A stretch of 64,000 bases of DNA, from NCBI RefSeq assembly GCF_024868665.1, contig NC_079907.1:18223935-18287934 (forward strand). Reading direction: 5' to 3'. This DNA is from Triplophysa rosa (lineage: Eukaryota > Chordata > Actinopteri > Cypriniformes > Nemacheilidae). The notes under the pieces are model-generated. The model saw only the letters and a list, made by a program, of their open reading frames with translations. It was not told the DNA's origin and did no database searches. Below, piece after piece: positions 20,876-33,679 of this stretch. How positions within the stretch are numbered: position 1 is the first letter of the stretch; the number at the start of each line of letters is the position of its first letter. Position numbers and translations under genes: made by a program.

Positions 20876-23422
20876 ATAATAACAACAATAATAAATAAAC
20901 ACATAAATAAATTAAATCTGAAACCAGAAGTGCTTGAGGATCCATTGCTTAAATGCACTTTAAGTTGCATACCAAATGCATAAATGTAAGTGTAGATTAA
21001 ATTTAAGGTGTGGGTACAAATTGGAGAAAATACACATTTAGGTTGTTTGTTTGATTTTGAACTATAGTATAAAAAAGGCACAGAAATATTAAAAGCTCAC
21101 AGGAAATAAAGCATACACTGCTTTGAAGTTATAAGTTATTCATATTTTATTGATCCTCTCTTAGTTTTTCTCTACAGCAGTCATTCTCTTGGGCCTTGAC
21201 TTAATAAGCTTTACGCATGAGTTGTGTGTGATTTTCCCCTTTTTTCTAAGCATCCTTTAATTCTTCTCAAGGCTGAGCTTGAGTTTACAATCCAAACACA
21301 GCTTTGCAATGCACATAAAAAATGAATACATATTTAAAAATATAGTTGTATAAAAGGAAAAGACGTCAGTTTTCCACTTTTGGCCACTACAGTAGAAAAG
21401 GCAATCCCAGAATGCATTGAGATGTTAAAAAATGATAGTGATGCAAGACAAATGTAAGTAAAAAAACACTTCCATTATTAAAAGCTGACCATTTTACCCA
21501 ATATTTGTGTTCACTATAGATTTTATGCTTATTCTCCAATAAGCACCTTAGAATCTACCATGTAAAGTGCTGTTTGTGCAGTGTTCAGGTTTCATCCTTA
21601 CATAGAGTGTTCCAAATAAGTGTGCACTTATGAACATTAGGATGCCTGTGTAGTAGGTAGGTCTATACATACTGTATATGCAGATGGCTATGGTCTTGGA
21701 ACGGATCTTATATGACTCAGCTAAACACACGACAAAACCACAGCAAAAGCTTAGGCAGCTGTTTTAGCTTTTAATTTACCTTTTCACTTCCTTGTCATTA
21801 TACAAGCAGATCAGAACCTCCTGAGGTTTAATTCACCAATTGGCTTAAGAAAATCGCACTGCCGATCGCTTTGTGAAAGTGTATGGCAGAAGGCCAATCC
21901 CCTGCCCTATGCAAGTCCAGGGAAAAAATCAGAGAATACGTTCTTTCTTTTCAATCCCCTGAAGCGCAAACCTGCTGCGACAGTTGCCTCTCCAGACCGC
22001 CAGATGTCTAGTGAACACACATGTTCGGTTTCCCCTCTCGTCTGTATGTGTGTGTGTTTTGTGTTCGTCTCTATCAACAGGCAGATTCACAGCAGTTTGT
22101 TATTCCAAAAAATTTTTGCGGATTCGAAAATGCAGTGGGATGAAGAAACTGACAAATTGGCTTTGGGCTTCTCATTTACAGCTCTGTTTACCAATTTCTT
22201 CAGAGAAAACACAGCAGAAAACAACAATTTATGAAGTACAAATCTGCATATCGCATTTTGTTCAGACGTTTTGTTTGTTCACTGAAGGCATGAACTTAAT
22301 AAGTCCGTATGAATGATTCGCTCTGGTCGTAACTTGTTGTCGCTTCAAGGCGATTGTTTGAGTAGGTGGAATTGCATTTAACAAAGACAGCGAATTGCTT
22401 ATAGGACATATGAAAGAATAGATGGAAAATGATCTGTGTTCTAGGTTCAATAGTGGGACTGGTTTGAATGTGTCCTGTCATTCTGGTATCTGGTATCTGA
22501 CAGACACCAGCACTTGCTGATGCTCAGCTGCTGGGGACAGCTGATGCTGCAGGCTCGTACTAGAGAGAGCTTCAAGCATTCAGCCAGAACAGAACACAAG
22601 AGGCAAGTGCCAATGCTCCAACCTCAAAAACTGCTTTTCTCTCTGTGGTGAGGTTATGGAGCAGATCAAATGTTAATACTGACTTTCTTGGCACATGTTC
22701 TATCCACTGTATGGCAACTGTGTTGACCTTGATATACTCAAGGCTACATATGTACACGATATGTATGAAAAGCTGTTTGGCATAGATATAAAACATAGAT
22801 GTCAAGATCTAATGTTACCTGTTCTCCTTTGTTTCCCATGATACCAACCCAGTCTCTTGTAACACTTCATTTGTTTATGAATGATTACAACAGTTGGTAG
22901 CTTTTAACTTGAATAACCATTAGAAGAATTCATCTCTGTAAAGGTTAAACAACTTATTAAAGGACGTACAACCTTTTGAAAACATTAATGGGATACTGCA
23001 TGCGAGAGGGGAAGAGGGTCTGGGTCATGTGCCCGAGGCAGGTGCTTTAGTGACAAAGGATTTTGGCACGTCAGATCAACCGCACAGCAGCTTTTCATTT
23101 TATTTAAATAGCTGATGGTGGCAAGAGAAAAGAGTGGGTATTATCTAGTCTCTTCACAGTTTACGCAAAATTTATGTTTCTTTTGCAAAGTATGTTTTGC
23201 AGCTCTAATTCAACACTGTGGATGGCCTGGGGGAAGATAATAATGGACGAGGCGAATTGTTCTTTAATTCTGAATAGCACATGCTGGGCTTATAAATAAA
23301 GAATAGAAATTGCAATTGTGACTTTGGTGCCTTAGAAAATCTGCACACAGTTGAAACTCTGAAGGCGACACGTGTTAGATCACTGGGGTTTGTTTTGAAG
23401 AAAAATGTGAGAATCAGGAGAC
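20876..23422. other. Mostly unique-looking intergenic DNA
   Basis: No supported gene. ORFs near 21548-21730 (minus), 21984-22316 (plus) and 22572-22805 (minus) lack recognisable domains. A pyrimidine tract ending in CTATCAACAG at about 22080 could be a splice acceptor, but the following frame was not recognised. The low repeat density makes this a candidate place for regulatory sequence. Confidence 0.35.
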
Positions 23423-23898
23423 TTAAAGGCATAGTTCATCCAAAAATGAAAATTCTGCCAAAACTGTATAAAATTCTATGTTCTGTTACAAACAAAAGAA
23501 AATATTTTGTAGAATGTGGTAAACTAAACTGTTCTGAGGCACCACTGACCACCATTCACTGAAAAAAGTTATTTTTACAGCTTTTATGTATAATGTTAAA
23601 AACATAAAATTACAGAAAAATACTGCAAATTTACAAGAAAAACATGATTTTTTTTATTTAAAATAAAATTTTATTTCACAGCTGCCAGAAAATGACTGTA
23701 TTTTTGTGGGATTTTTTTACAGTGTAGTTGTTTTTTTCCCTACTATGGAAATCAATAGTGCCATAGAACTGTTTGGTTACGAACATTTTTCCAAATATCT
23801 TCCTTTGTGTTCAGCAGAACAGATTTACACAAGTTTGGAACAACTTGAGGGTGTAAATAATGACAACATTTTCATTTTTGGGTGAACTATCCCTTTAA
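23423..23898. mobile_element. TTAA-ended short element (family B) with nested CACTG element
   Basis: Starts TTAAAGGCATAGTTCATCCA and ends TTGGGTGAACTATCCCTTTA with a final A, giving TTAA on both sides. The interior is broken by a small element at 23557-23724 that starts CACTGAAAAAAG and ends TTTTTTTACAGTG. That is a miniature of the CACTA/EnSpm-type ends seen at 38193 and 42994. Confidence 0.75.
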
Positions 23899-25690
23899 GT
23901 CTCAAGATACTCTCCATCTGATCTCATTGCTGTCTAACAGAAAGAATTGAAATATTATGTTTTTAGTTTCCAATGGCCGATGATTTCGATATTTGCTAAC
24001 ATTACATTGATCCATTCGTACACGAGCATTATGAAGCAAACACTGCATGTGCCACAACTGAACTCTCAAAGTGCATGTCTTCCCCCTCATGATGGCTATG
24101 GGTGCTATTTGCAGTCATGCGCACAAGAGAGGTTTCTAATGACGCAAATATCTTTGTCAGATCTCCACGCACGCTAATACAACAAGAATAGCTGCAGCAG
24201 CCCAGCCTTTTATCTCAGCGATACAGAAAGCCGGTGTATACGAGAGGCAGATGGAAAGCAAACCCGTGCTCCATTAATTCATCTCTTATTGTGTGTATTG
24301 ATGTGCAAATCCCACCTTTGATGAATCCAGTGATGTTTTGTTTCAGAAGTGGGCAATTGTTTACGTAGCACATCTCGAATAAGCGGATAAGTATGGAGCA
24401 CTCATACTTCTAAAAACATCGAGTGATGCACGTCTATGCATAGTATGGTGACTTCACAGTTAACAAAACAGCGCCTGGGGGTTGTTGCGCCCACTTTGGT
24501 CCAAATGATAGACATGATGGTAAATATAGGAAAGAAATGAGGATGGTGAGGGAGAGAAGAATGAAAGATAGACAGATGAAGAGGTTTTTCTGTCATCGTG
24601 GACTGAATTCAAATGGACTGAGCTCGCCACCTGCTCAAATTTACTTCCGTCTGTTCATTGGCTGAACGGAGGTTCGGCTCTTATTTGTAAGATGCAGTCA
24701 TTCCAAAGTTCTCCTTTGATCAGTTTCTGATGAGCACTCACAGAATTCCTAACTTGCTAAAAGGGTCATATCACGGGAAATCAAATTTCCTTGATCTTTG
24801 GAGATAAAAGAGCTTGATGTATTATAGAAACATACTGCAACTTTCACAACTTTCAAGTTCCAAAAGGAGCTTTCATTGAACTTAAGCTGCAAAAATGACT
24901 TGCTCTGAACTTCGTAACTTTTCTATTTTTTATTTGATGGAATAATGATGGAACGTTTGTAAAACCTTGAGTTGTTTATTGTCGTTCAGTGCAGCACCTG
25001 CCGGTCTGCATATGATTCTACGGATCCCAACATTAGAAAAGGGGGAGGGGTGTCCTATAGCCATAACAGACCATTTATTTCCAAGAGAAACGATGGGGAT
25101 GGGAGATTGTAAACCTCTGAAGTAAAATCACTAAAATACACCAGAGACTTAAAGTATGTTTATGTAGATTAGTTAAATTTTCTTTGCTCTCTATGTAGTA
25201 TAAAGGATGAACCTTGTTCCCTTTAGGCCCCAACATGGTCATAATAGAAACATGTGCCAGGAATGGTGTAAAATAATGGAACACTGCTGTCAGATATTAT
25301 GAGACTCACCTAGTGGCTGTTGTGCCCTTTCAACAGCATCATAAATCTACCAACACATCTATCATTTGTTGAACCTGGTTCCACGTAAACATGCGTGAGA
25401 TGTCCTTGAGGGCCAGCCAGTGCGTGAACAACATATATGTATCCCCTCTGACATACTGATATTCCCTCCTTTGTTCAGGACCCTTTCCTACTTACTGTGT
25501 TTAGAAGCACTATTACTTTATTACAATTACTGAAAGTGCTGGTAGCTGTACTTCTTTTGGTTGTCTTCTTCATTTTTAAGAACTAAGGGAAGAACATCAG
25601 AAGACATAAATTGAAGAAAAGGTCTTGGTAGGATATTCCTAAATGTTTACCACTACTACTGCAGAGAAACAAACGTTGGAGATATGTGGC
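23899..25690. other. Intergenic DNA, no gene seen
   Basis: Short random-looking ORFs only. A repeat-like block at about 24765-25070 may be an old element but no ends were identified. Confidence 0.35.
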
Positions 25691-25696
25691 CATTTA

Positions 25697-26757
25697 CATT
25701 TATATCGTCTCTGTCGGGCGGAATCCTCGTATCTCCAAAACTATTATTTTTCAGGAAGTTAAAACAACTGCATATTTTTTGAGTTATTAAACATTGTATC
25801 GTTAAAGTTGGTATTATACCTTATATTGCTATCATATACTGTTATGTACCAACATTAACACAACATTTCCCCAAAACCATGTTTAATCGGAGATACAAGG
25901 TTTATAACTTGGGAGCAGGGAGATACGAGATTAAGCTGTCATTGATAAGAATGGTACGGACACAGACGTCGCTGCTGCCAGCAGTGTTCATCAAAGTCTG
26001 CGGTCGCGTTGAGCCTTTTGACAAGAGACGAGGCTTTAAGAGCTAATGAAAGCTAATGATTGTGGTTACATCTTCCTAAACTCTATTTTAAACATTAGAG
26101 CTATGAGTGATGCAATACCAAAATAAAACGTTAAACAGGCTGTCTAATATAGGCGGAAATTAATCTGCACGCAAATAAAGTCGGCGGTCGCGTTGAGCCT
26201 CTTGACAAGAGAAAAGGCTTCAATTGTTAACCAAAGCTAATGACTGTGGTTACATACATCTTCCTAAACTCTATTTTAAAGGTTTAAGAACTATAAGTGA
26301 TGTAATACAAAAAACGATGAGCTGACTATAGGCTGTCTAATAGGCGGAAATTAGCCGAATCTGCTCGCAAACTTACCTTCGTGGCTCACGGGCTTCCTTC
26401 TGCACCGAAGCAATACAGCTATCGATTTGTAACAAAACAGACCTACTCAAATGTATCTAACCTAACTATTTTCACTCGTTATTGTCTAAAAAACTTTCAA
26501 TCAGGAGACGTAATGCCGAGAAGCTCCCGCGGAGTGAAGAAGAGGTGGAGTTACGAGACGTCTCAGACAGTTGAAGTGTCCAATGGAGTTAAGAGATTTG
26601 CTCTCAAGCTATTTTCAACACTTTAGATTGGTTAATAATTTGTAAAAATAACAGACCCACATGGGGACTGACCAATAGCATCGATTTGTGAAAAAATATG
26701 AAATTGACCAAATTTGGACATAGGAGGTTTCCACCCGACAGCGACGATATAAATAAC
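25697..26757. mobile_element. DNA-transposon-like element with inverted ends and internal tandem duplication
   Basis: The left end contains TATATCGTCTCTGTCGGGCG followed by GAATCCTCGTATCTCCAAA. The reverse complement of 26700-26757 contains TATATCGTCGCTGTCGGGTG followed by GAAACCTCCTATGTCCAAA. Inside, a ~184-bp unit is repeated in tandem (25997-26180 and about 26181-26375). Each unit starts GCGGTCGCGTTGAGCC and ends before CTGCWCGCAAA. A degraded relative may lie at 51718-51790. I could not assign a superfamily. Confidence 0.55.
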
Positions 26758-29582
26758 TCAAAAAGCATATTGGCTAAAAACAACATCTCTCTTTTTCAAA
26801 TTCTCCTGAACATTGTATCAATGTTTATATATATTTTTCATTGTAATTAATTTCATTTCTATCCATAACTTTTCGTCATTTTGAGTTTTCAGAAAACTCC
26901 AACTGTTTACTAAATTTGCATCTGAAAACACTTGTGACAAAAAGTTAACAAATGTTTTCTCCATAGATCAAACCGTTCTTGTAAACTGCATCAACAAATT
27001 TGACAAAACACGTCAAAATAGACATGAGTTTGTATCTTTCCAACACTTGTAATGTATTGAACTGAAATTTGATGTGTCTTCATCACCACATTCAGACCAA
27101 CCAAATTTCATGACAGCATCACCTATAATAAATGTTTATATTAAAACTGCCCATCTGAAAAAAGTAACAATCACCAGAATTATAATGGATTTAAGGGTTG
27201 TAATGGCAATTGTATTGGTTACTACAGTTAAAATGTCTCTGATGGTCCCTACTGGTAATGTGTTGTGTTCTATTGGTGGGTTAGAGTGAGGGTTAAACGT
27301 ACTATGTTTATTCTATGTTTAATTAAACCAACATTTGGGTTTGTCCAAATTTGACCCAACCATGGGTTAAATCAGCCTAGTATTTTTTAGAGTCTACTTT
27401 TCTTGAAATCCCCCCAAAATTTGCTTTGAACCATTGGTTTGCTTGGACCCTGATGATTGCAACTTGTGACTGTATTTGTTTATATATATATATGTGATGA
27501 GATACGTCATACAATAGCTGCTGTAGCAGTGGTCATTTCCTATTGTGGCTGTGGAAAATTAGCAATTACATTTTGTACAATTATTACAGTCTGGAAATGT
27601 ATTCCGTTTAGCGCTGGATTGTAACTTCAGTATTTCAGTAAAAGGTCTCATGAATCACATACTGTATGGATGCTGATGTATATCAGAAAAACAAAATATG
27701 CGCATTTCTGAAACATCTGCAGCACAGGAAGAGAGCTTTGACTCTTCTATTACAGCCTTTCAAAGTTTACAAAGGTCCCATTACGCCTTGTTGTTTACAG
27801 AGACCATACTGTCTACGATTTTCTCATTCAGAATGTATGATTCCAATCACTTTATGTTACGAATATGTTATGTTCTCAAGAAATACTCAATGTTTTATGC
27901 TCTGCCTCTATCATAACCAGTGTATATGTTGATCTTAAGGGGTCAGAGGGAGTTCTGCCCTTTATTCAATAAGTTTTATGCTCCGCCTATGCTGTTATTT
28001 TTCTTTATAGGTGTTGTTTATACATTTAGTTTTCCTGCCTCTATTCATGGGATTGGGATTTGTTGAATTTGGTGTTTGTTTAAGACAGGCAGTTGGAGAA
28101 GACCTCTGTATTTTTATTACCATTTGTCTATTTATTCTGTTTTTTCCCCCTGATTTAATTTAATTTTTCTTCTAATTTAATGAAATACTTGTATGGATTC
28201 GATCCAATGTATATGACTTTGATTTGATGGCATAATTCTCCTACTGTGTTTATCTACACATGTATAAAATGTGTTTGTATAGATGTTTACTGTATAACAC
28301 TTACGGTATAATCTCTTACAGATTATCTGCAAGATAAATATGAAAGGATTCAAACTTGGTAGCCATGCATCGTCCTACAGTATGTATTTCAGTACAGTAT
28401 TTCAATGTTGTGGGTTTGAATGAATACCGTAAACCTTATTTGGGCTTTAAGTACTAATAAAATACATTAATAATGCATGTACACTACTAGTGAGAGTCTG
28501 AAGTCTAGCAGGTCAAATTGAATGCATAAAGTTTTCTCTATCTTGCAGTGACTTGCATCAGATCTTTGTTCACAACAAATTCAAATGAATTTCAATCAAA
28601 AATTTTCTCTGTGAACTCAATGCTGGATCCAAGAACGGATTACTGACAGTATGTGAAAAGATTGAGCAGTTTTTAAAAAGTTGTTTAGTTCAACGAGAAG
28701 ACTTTACCGAGAACATGCCTCATGCTAAACACGCTTGTGGTTTGTGACAAATCAATGTTCCCGTGACCTCATGCATCAGCTGACAGCTCTAGTAATGTAC
28801 ATCTGTGCTCAGTCATCCACAGAACACATTTTTTATCCATCATGCTAATGTCTTATACCACTGTCAGAGAGCTGTTGGGGCTAAATTGTTTCGAGCGCAC
28901 CTTTACCTTCACCTTTGCAGAGGTTACATGCTTGAATTTTACCAATGTGCAGTTTAGCAGGTGCTGTGAACTATAAAATCCATACACATACTGCTATGTA
29001 AATTCAGTGTTACCCATAATCCTCCCCTCAGGACTAACAGCGATGGTTGCGTAAACTCATTCCCACACACTTTCTACCCTTTAAAAGGAGATTTCTCTTT
29101 GGGCAAAATAATTCCGCCAGAAGTTTTTTGGGTGCCAAATTTAGATGGCATTAACTTTAAAGCCATTTGGTTCTACTGATATTGCAGATGATGAAAACAG
29201 TGACAGATGGAGACCAAGCTCCAAAGCTTTGTGATTTTCTTTTCTTTCTCTCCTTTTATTTATTTTATTTTGTACCGCATTTGTTAGGAAAAATCTGTAA
29301 TGTTTTGAAATGTTTATTTGCGTTTGAACAATGTTAAATAACTCAAACAAACATGGAATTTTAATTAACAATATTAATAATATTAATTAATAATATTATT
29401 ATTCAGAACAATATTTTAAAGTGTACATTTGTTTTCAGCAAAATAGATAAAATTGTTTATTGTAATATGTACACATTTTTGTGTTTATTATAATCATCTA
29501 CAGTATTATCACTGTGTTTATTGTCATAGGCCACTTGTAGGGTCATTCAATCATAGTGCCACCACCAGAAATTCACTTTTCA
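26758..29582. other. AT-rich intergenic DNA
   Basis: A short (TA)n tract lies at 27481-27493. Remaining ORFs are small and overlapping. No gene or clear element ends seen. Confidence 0.35.
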
Positions 29583-29842
29583 CTCTCAAAAATAAAAGTG
29601 CTAAAAAGGTTCTTCATAGCAATGCCATTTAAGAACCATTTTTGGTTCTACAAAGAACCATTCAGTCAAAAGTTATTTGAAGAACCCTCATTTTCTCATC
29701 TTTTTATAATCTGAAGAAGTTTTAGCCACAAAGAACCTTTTGTGAAACAGAAAGGTTTTTTGGATTTTAAAGGTTTTTTATGGAACCATTTAGACAAAAA
29801 CGGTTATTTTATGGCATCGTAAAACACCTTTATTTTTGAGAT
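29583..29842. mobile_element. Hairpin-rich short element (family D)
   Basis: Left end CACTCTCAAAAATAAAAGTG; right end AAACACCTTTATTTTTGAGA is its imperfect inverted repeat. The interior has repeated AAGAACC and GGTTCTT words that can pair in several ways. Confidence 0.75.
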
Positions 29843-30480
29843 ACAGTAGTGCTTTTCTTTTCCCTGTTATCTCTACATTGGACTGGTTGTGTATTTGGTG
29901 GTATGCCTTGCATTGCTGTTCGCAACAATATTAACCATATCCATTTCTGCCTTTTGGCAATGATTTACAATATGATCAAAATAAATTCAAATACATTGGC
30001 TAATAAAAGTGAATTTAATTCTAAAGTGGTCACTATTGTCTTTTTTTCAGTGTAGTTCTTCCTTCTTTGTGTCTACTTGGCTTGAATCCCAACAGCCAGA
30101 TTGGTGTAGGACCAAATACTATGTTGACATTCAGTATAGTACAGTATGCATACCATAGTAATACATTGCAAGGCCTTGTATATAATATGTGTAATGAGTG
30201 TACACACTGCAATCTCCAGAGAAAACAACATTTTATTATTTTATCTTTCATAGGAGCTCTAATGTTGTTCTTAGGTTTCATTGGACGCACATGCCTAGCC
30301 CAAAGCTAACTTCTGGTCTGTGTTTGGTTATAATATAACGATTTATTGTATATTTAATTTATATTAATATTAATTGATATAAATATTTTATTGCATATCA
30401 ATTTTAGTGAATTAAAACTACTAAATAGCTATTGATTCTCTGTGGAGGTCTACCAGAAGTTAAGTTTGGGCCACATAAAC

Positions 30481-30745
30481 CACTCTTAAAATAAAGGTGG
30501 TTGACAGGTTGCCATACACAGCGATGCCATAGAAGAACCATTTTTGGTTCCACAAAGAACCATTCAGTCAAAGGTTATTTAAGGAACCATCTCTTTCTTA
30601 CCTTTTTAAAATCTGAAGAACCTTCTTTCACCACAAAGAACCTTTTGTGAGACAGAAAGGTTCATCAGATGTTAAAGAATCTTTATAGAACCATTTAGAC
30701 AAAAATGATATCGCATCGTGAAGCACCTTTATTTTTAAGTGTATA
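30481..30745. mobile_element. Hairpin-rich short element (family D), second copy
   Basis: Same family as 29583-29842: ACTCTTAAAATAAAGGTGG at the left, AGCACCTTTATTTTTAAGTG at the right, with GCGATGCCATAGAAGAACCA in the interior. Confidence 0.75.
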
Positions 30746-32161
30746 GGTGTGCCTTATTTAAACATCAAACATGTCTTAGCTGTTTCTTTCAAAGACAAAC
30801 AGGATAATTGTTGCCAAAGAAAAAAACTACCAAAATCTAAAGAACCTGCAGGCTGCAGGAAGCTTCAATAGTCTCCATTATATTCCATTTATGTACTCAA
30901 AAATTGCTATGTGGTAGATGAGAAACTCCAAGTGCCTCGAGTAACTAATGTTTACAGTGTGGTGCGGTAATATAAATGCTGATTATTTAAAGCTCAGATT
31001 TCATCATTTGATGTGCAATGTGTAACTTGCAGACACTTGCAGTTTGCAGGAGATGTATGCAAAGGTCAGTTTTTGCTCTTTTTAATCTCATGACACTCAA
31101 GAGATAATTGGAGACATAACAGGATACACAATCATAAAATTAAAGAAAAAGCTAATCATATCTCCAAATACAATTTATGCTCCTCCATCTGCACTCAAAT
31201 ACAGATGAAAGACAGTTATCTGACAGCCATGACTGTTATGAAACAAAAAGGACCGACACATTCACAGATGAAATCAACACTGAAGGTCTCAGGGTCATCC
31301 CCTCTGCATTCAGGCATTACTTCACCGGGATTGATTTTTGCTTGTTCCCATTCCTCTAAGCCACACTGATATTGCTCATAATGTTTCTCTCTTAAAGATT
31401 ATATTGCTTTCCAAAACAATAATTCCTGTGAGTGGACAGGCGAGGTTTTGAAGCAGTATGATAAATCAATTTCAATTATCTTGCGTGCAATAAATAACAT
31501 TCTAATTGTTAGTCCAAAACATTTAACAGTTTTGTTCTGGGATATTTTCCGTCAGCATTCTGAAATACAGTGCCCTCATTTGAAAAACGGGCAAGATTTC
31601 GCTGTTCTCATTCGAATTGCTGAAACACACCGAAACGGCTCACAAAACAACCAAAAGAAATTCATCTTAGGCTCATGCAAATAACAATACATCTGTTGCA
31701 AATGTGCCGTTTATGCTATTCTTAATCTTAGGGCAAACAACTGCCAAATGTTGCACCCACGAGAGTCAGCAGCAAAATATTGTTCATCTATGTATGTTGG
31801 CCACATCCTCAGCAAGTCTTGTGATGTAACTTAAGGTGATCGCAGGCTGTAAATTGCATTCTGCTGATCCTAAGTCTTCAGCTGGTTGTTCGGCTATAAA
31901 AAGAGCTTGTTTGTGCCGTGGGGTAAAGCGCACCAACCCCCACCATGAAAATACACAGGGCTGCTTCATCTGTTATCCTTCCCAGACCAGAGCTTACGGT
32001 CCGTGCAAACACCCAACCCAGCGCCATGAATTAAGCAGTAAACAACCTTGGCGCTCGCATGAAATGGATCAAATGTTGAGGTCGTGTCGAGAGTGTTTAT
32101 TGGGTCTTGTGTCTTGGCTAGTCATGTGAGAGGTGCTATTTTCCCCCGTGTCTATCAGCTC

Positions 32162-32163
<2 letters not shown>
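30746..32163. other. Intergenic DNA, no gene seen
   Basis: Small ORFs (31177-31359, 31448-31684, 31836-32129) lack domains and splice support. Confidence 0.35.
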
Positions 32164-32208
<45 letters not shown>

Positions 32209-32209
32209 C
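32164..32209. repeat. (CA)n microsatellite
   Basis: About 20 CA units followed by two short CGCACA interruptions. Confidence 0.95.
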
Positions 32210-32688
32210 GCTTCTTCTAACAGATACACTCCGGTTTAACTGCTTCCTGTTTTGGTGAGCAGGGGCCATAGTATCGGTTCTCATATGACTGTGACCAATT
32301 ACAGTCTGAATTCATGTTTCTGGGCCAATAAGGACATGCAAAAACAAATGTCATTCAAAGTCATTTCAAGTTAAGACCCGGCGGAGTCGCTTGAGGAGAG
32401 CAGGTTCTTTTTTCACTTTTCACGTATTTATATTTTGCAGATTGTCTGGAGACGTTGAAGGGCTTATCCGTCTATTTATATACCCAACTTGAGTTATGTC
32501 ATAGCTATGCATTATGATTTGCTGCTGGAAGTTGGGGTGGTCTTTCTCATTTTAGAAAGCATGTGATTGGAAAAAATTTGTGTATTGCAGGATGCATCAA
32601 TATTTCTGGTTTCTTTGGTTTTCTGGACAAAAACTGCAATGATTATATGTGTATTATAATATCTGTAATTTCTTTTAAGCACTGTAAC

Positions 32689-32972
32689 AAAAGTAACCAG
32701 GCTCGTAAGGAACTCTAAAATGTACAACAACTCACAAAGGACAACTGAAACACTGGGGTTTAAATACAGTATATTGGGAGAAACGAAGTAGCAAGAAACA
32801 CCTGGGGAAAAATTAACAGAGGGCCAATGAACAAAAGAACTACAAAAGACTACAACATGGGACAGGAAACAGGAAATAACAAAAGTGCACAAACCAAAGG
32901 GGAACACAGACTGAATCATTACAAGTACAATAGCATAAATGACCTTCAAGATAATCCACAAGGTCTGTCACA
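32689..32972 (-). mobile_element. Probable diverged LTR fragment
   Basis: Read on the minus strand it begins TGTGACAGACCTTGTGG and continues with CCTGTTTCCTGTCCCATG and a CCCCAGGTGTTTCTTGCT block, in a layout similar to the LTRs at 14467 and 44539. It is diverged, with no partner LTR and no target duplication. Confidence 0.4.
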
Positions 32973-33471
32973 AATGTAAAAATTATTTAAAAATGACTAA
33001 ATATCACGAAGACAGTGACTAACCTGTATGGTTGTTCCAACCGGCTTGTGCCAGTTTCTAATTGCTCATTTATTTGTCACCTATTTATCTGTGTCCAAAA
33101 TAACAAGGCAAGCTCTCCTGAAAAAAACAACTAGAAGGAAGACTTGTCGCTGTGAACTTTTCACCTTTGCTTTTAGTCATCAACGACTCTCTGGTTTTTC
33201 TTTTTTCCATATTCATAGAGTTCATTTGAATGGCTCATCTTGCCAAATTTCCACAGCAAACAAACACAGCCGTTTTAAAAAGTACTCTGAATGTCTGGTA
33301 ACATCCAGAGTTGCTGCTCTGCATAAAATATTGAGAGGTTTACTCTGGGGAGCACTGATAGGTAGGTAAGATCTTTTTCCTTTTCTATCTTACCATCTGG
33401 CTGATGAACACACCATGGTACAAACACACAACATAGCTTTAAATTTTGGGCATTATTTATTCATAATAAGT

Positions 33472-33672
33472 GTTGTCGGTTGACTTGAGCAAGGCACCTT
33501 ACCCCTACTTGCTCCCCGGGCACTGCAGTGATAGCTGCCCACTGCTCCGGGTGTACGTGTGTTCACCACTTGCTGTGCGTGTGTTCACTACTCTCTGGAT
33601 GGGTTAAATGCAGAGGTCACATTTCGGGTATGGGTCACCATATCTGACTAATAGGTCACTTTCACTTCACTT
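33472..33672 (+). mobile_element. SINE-like repeat with conserved central block
   Basis: Contains TTGAGCAAGGCACCTTACCC, TGCTCCCCGGGCACTGCAG, CCCACTGCTCCGGGTGT and GATGGGTTAAATGCAGAGG, ending in GGTCACTTTCACTTCACTTT. This word series recurs in teleost SINE-type repeats. The RNA-derived head is not clear, so the subfamily is open. Confidence 0.5.
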
Positions 33673-33679
33673 TTTCTAC

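Noticed and set aside
32512..32961. 149-codon minus-strand ORF
   Set aside because: It lies mostly within the probable LTR fragment and has no recognisable protein features.
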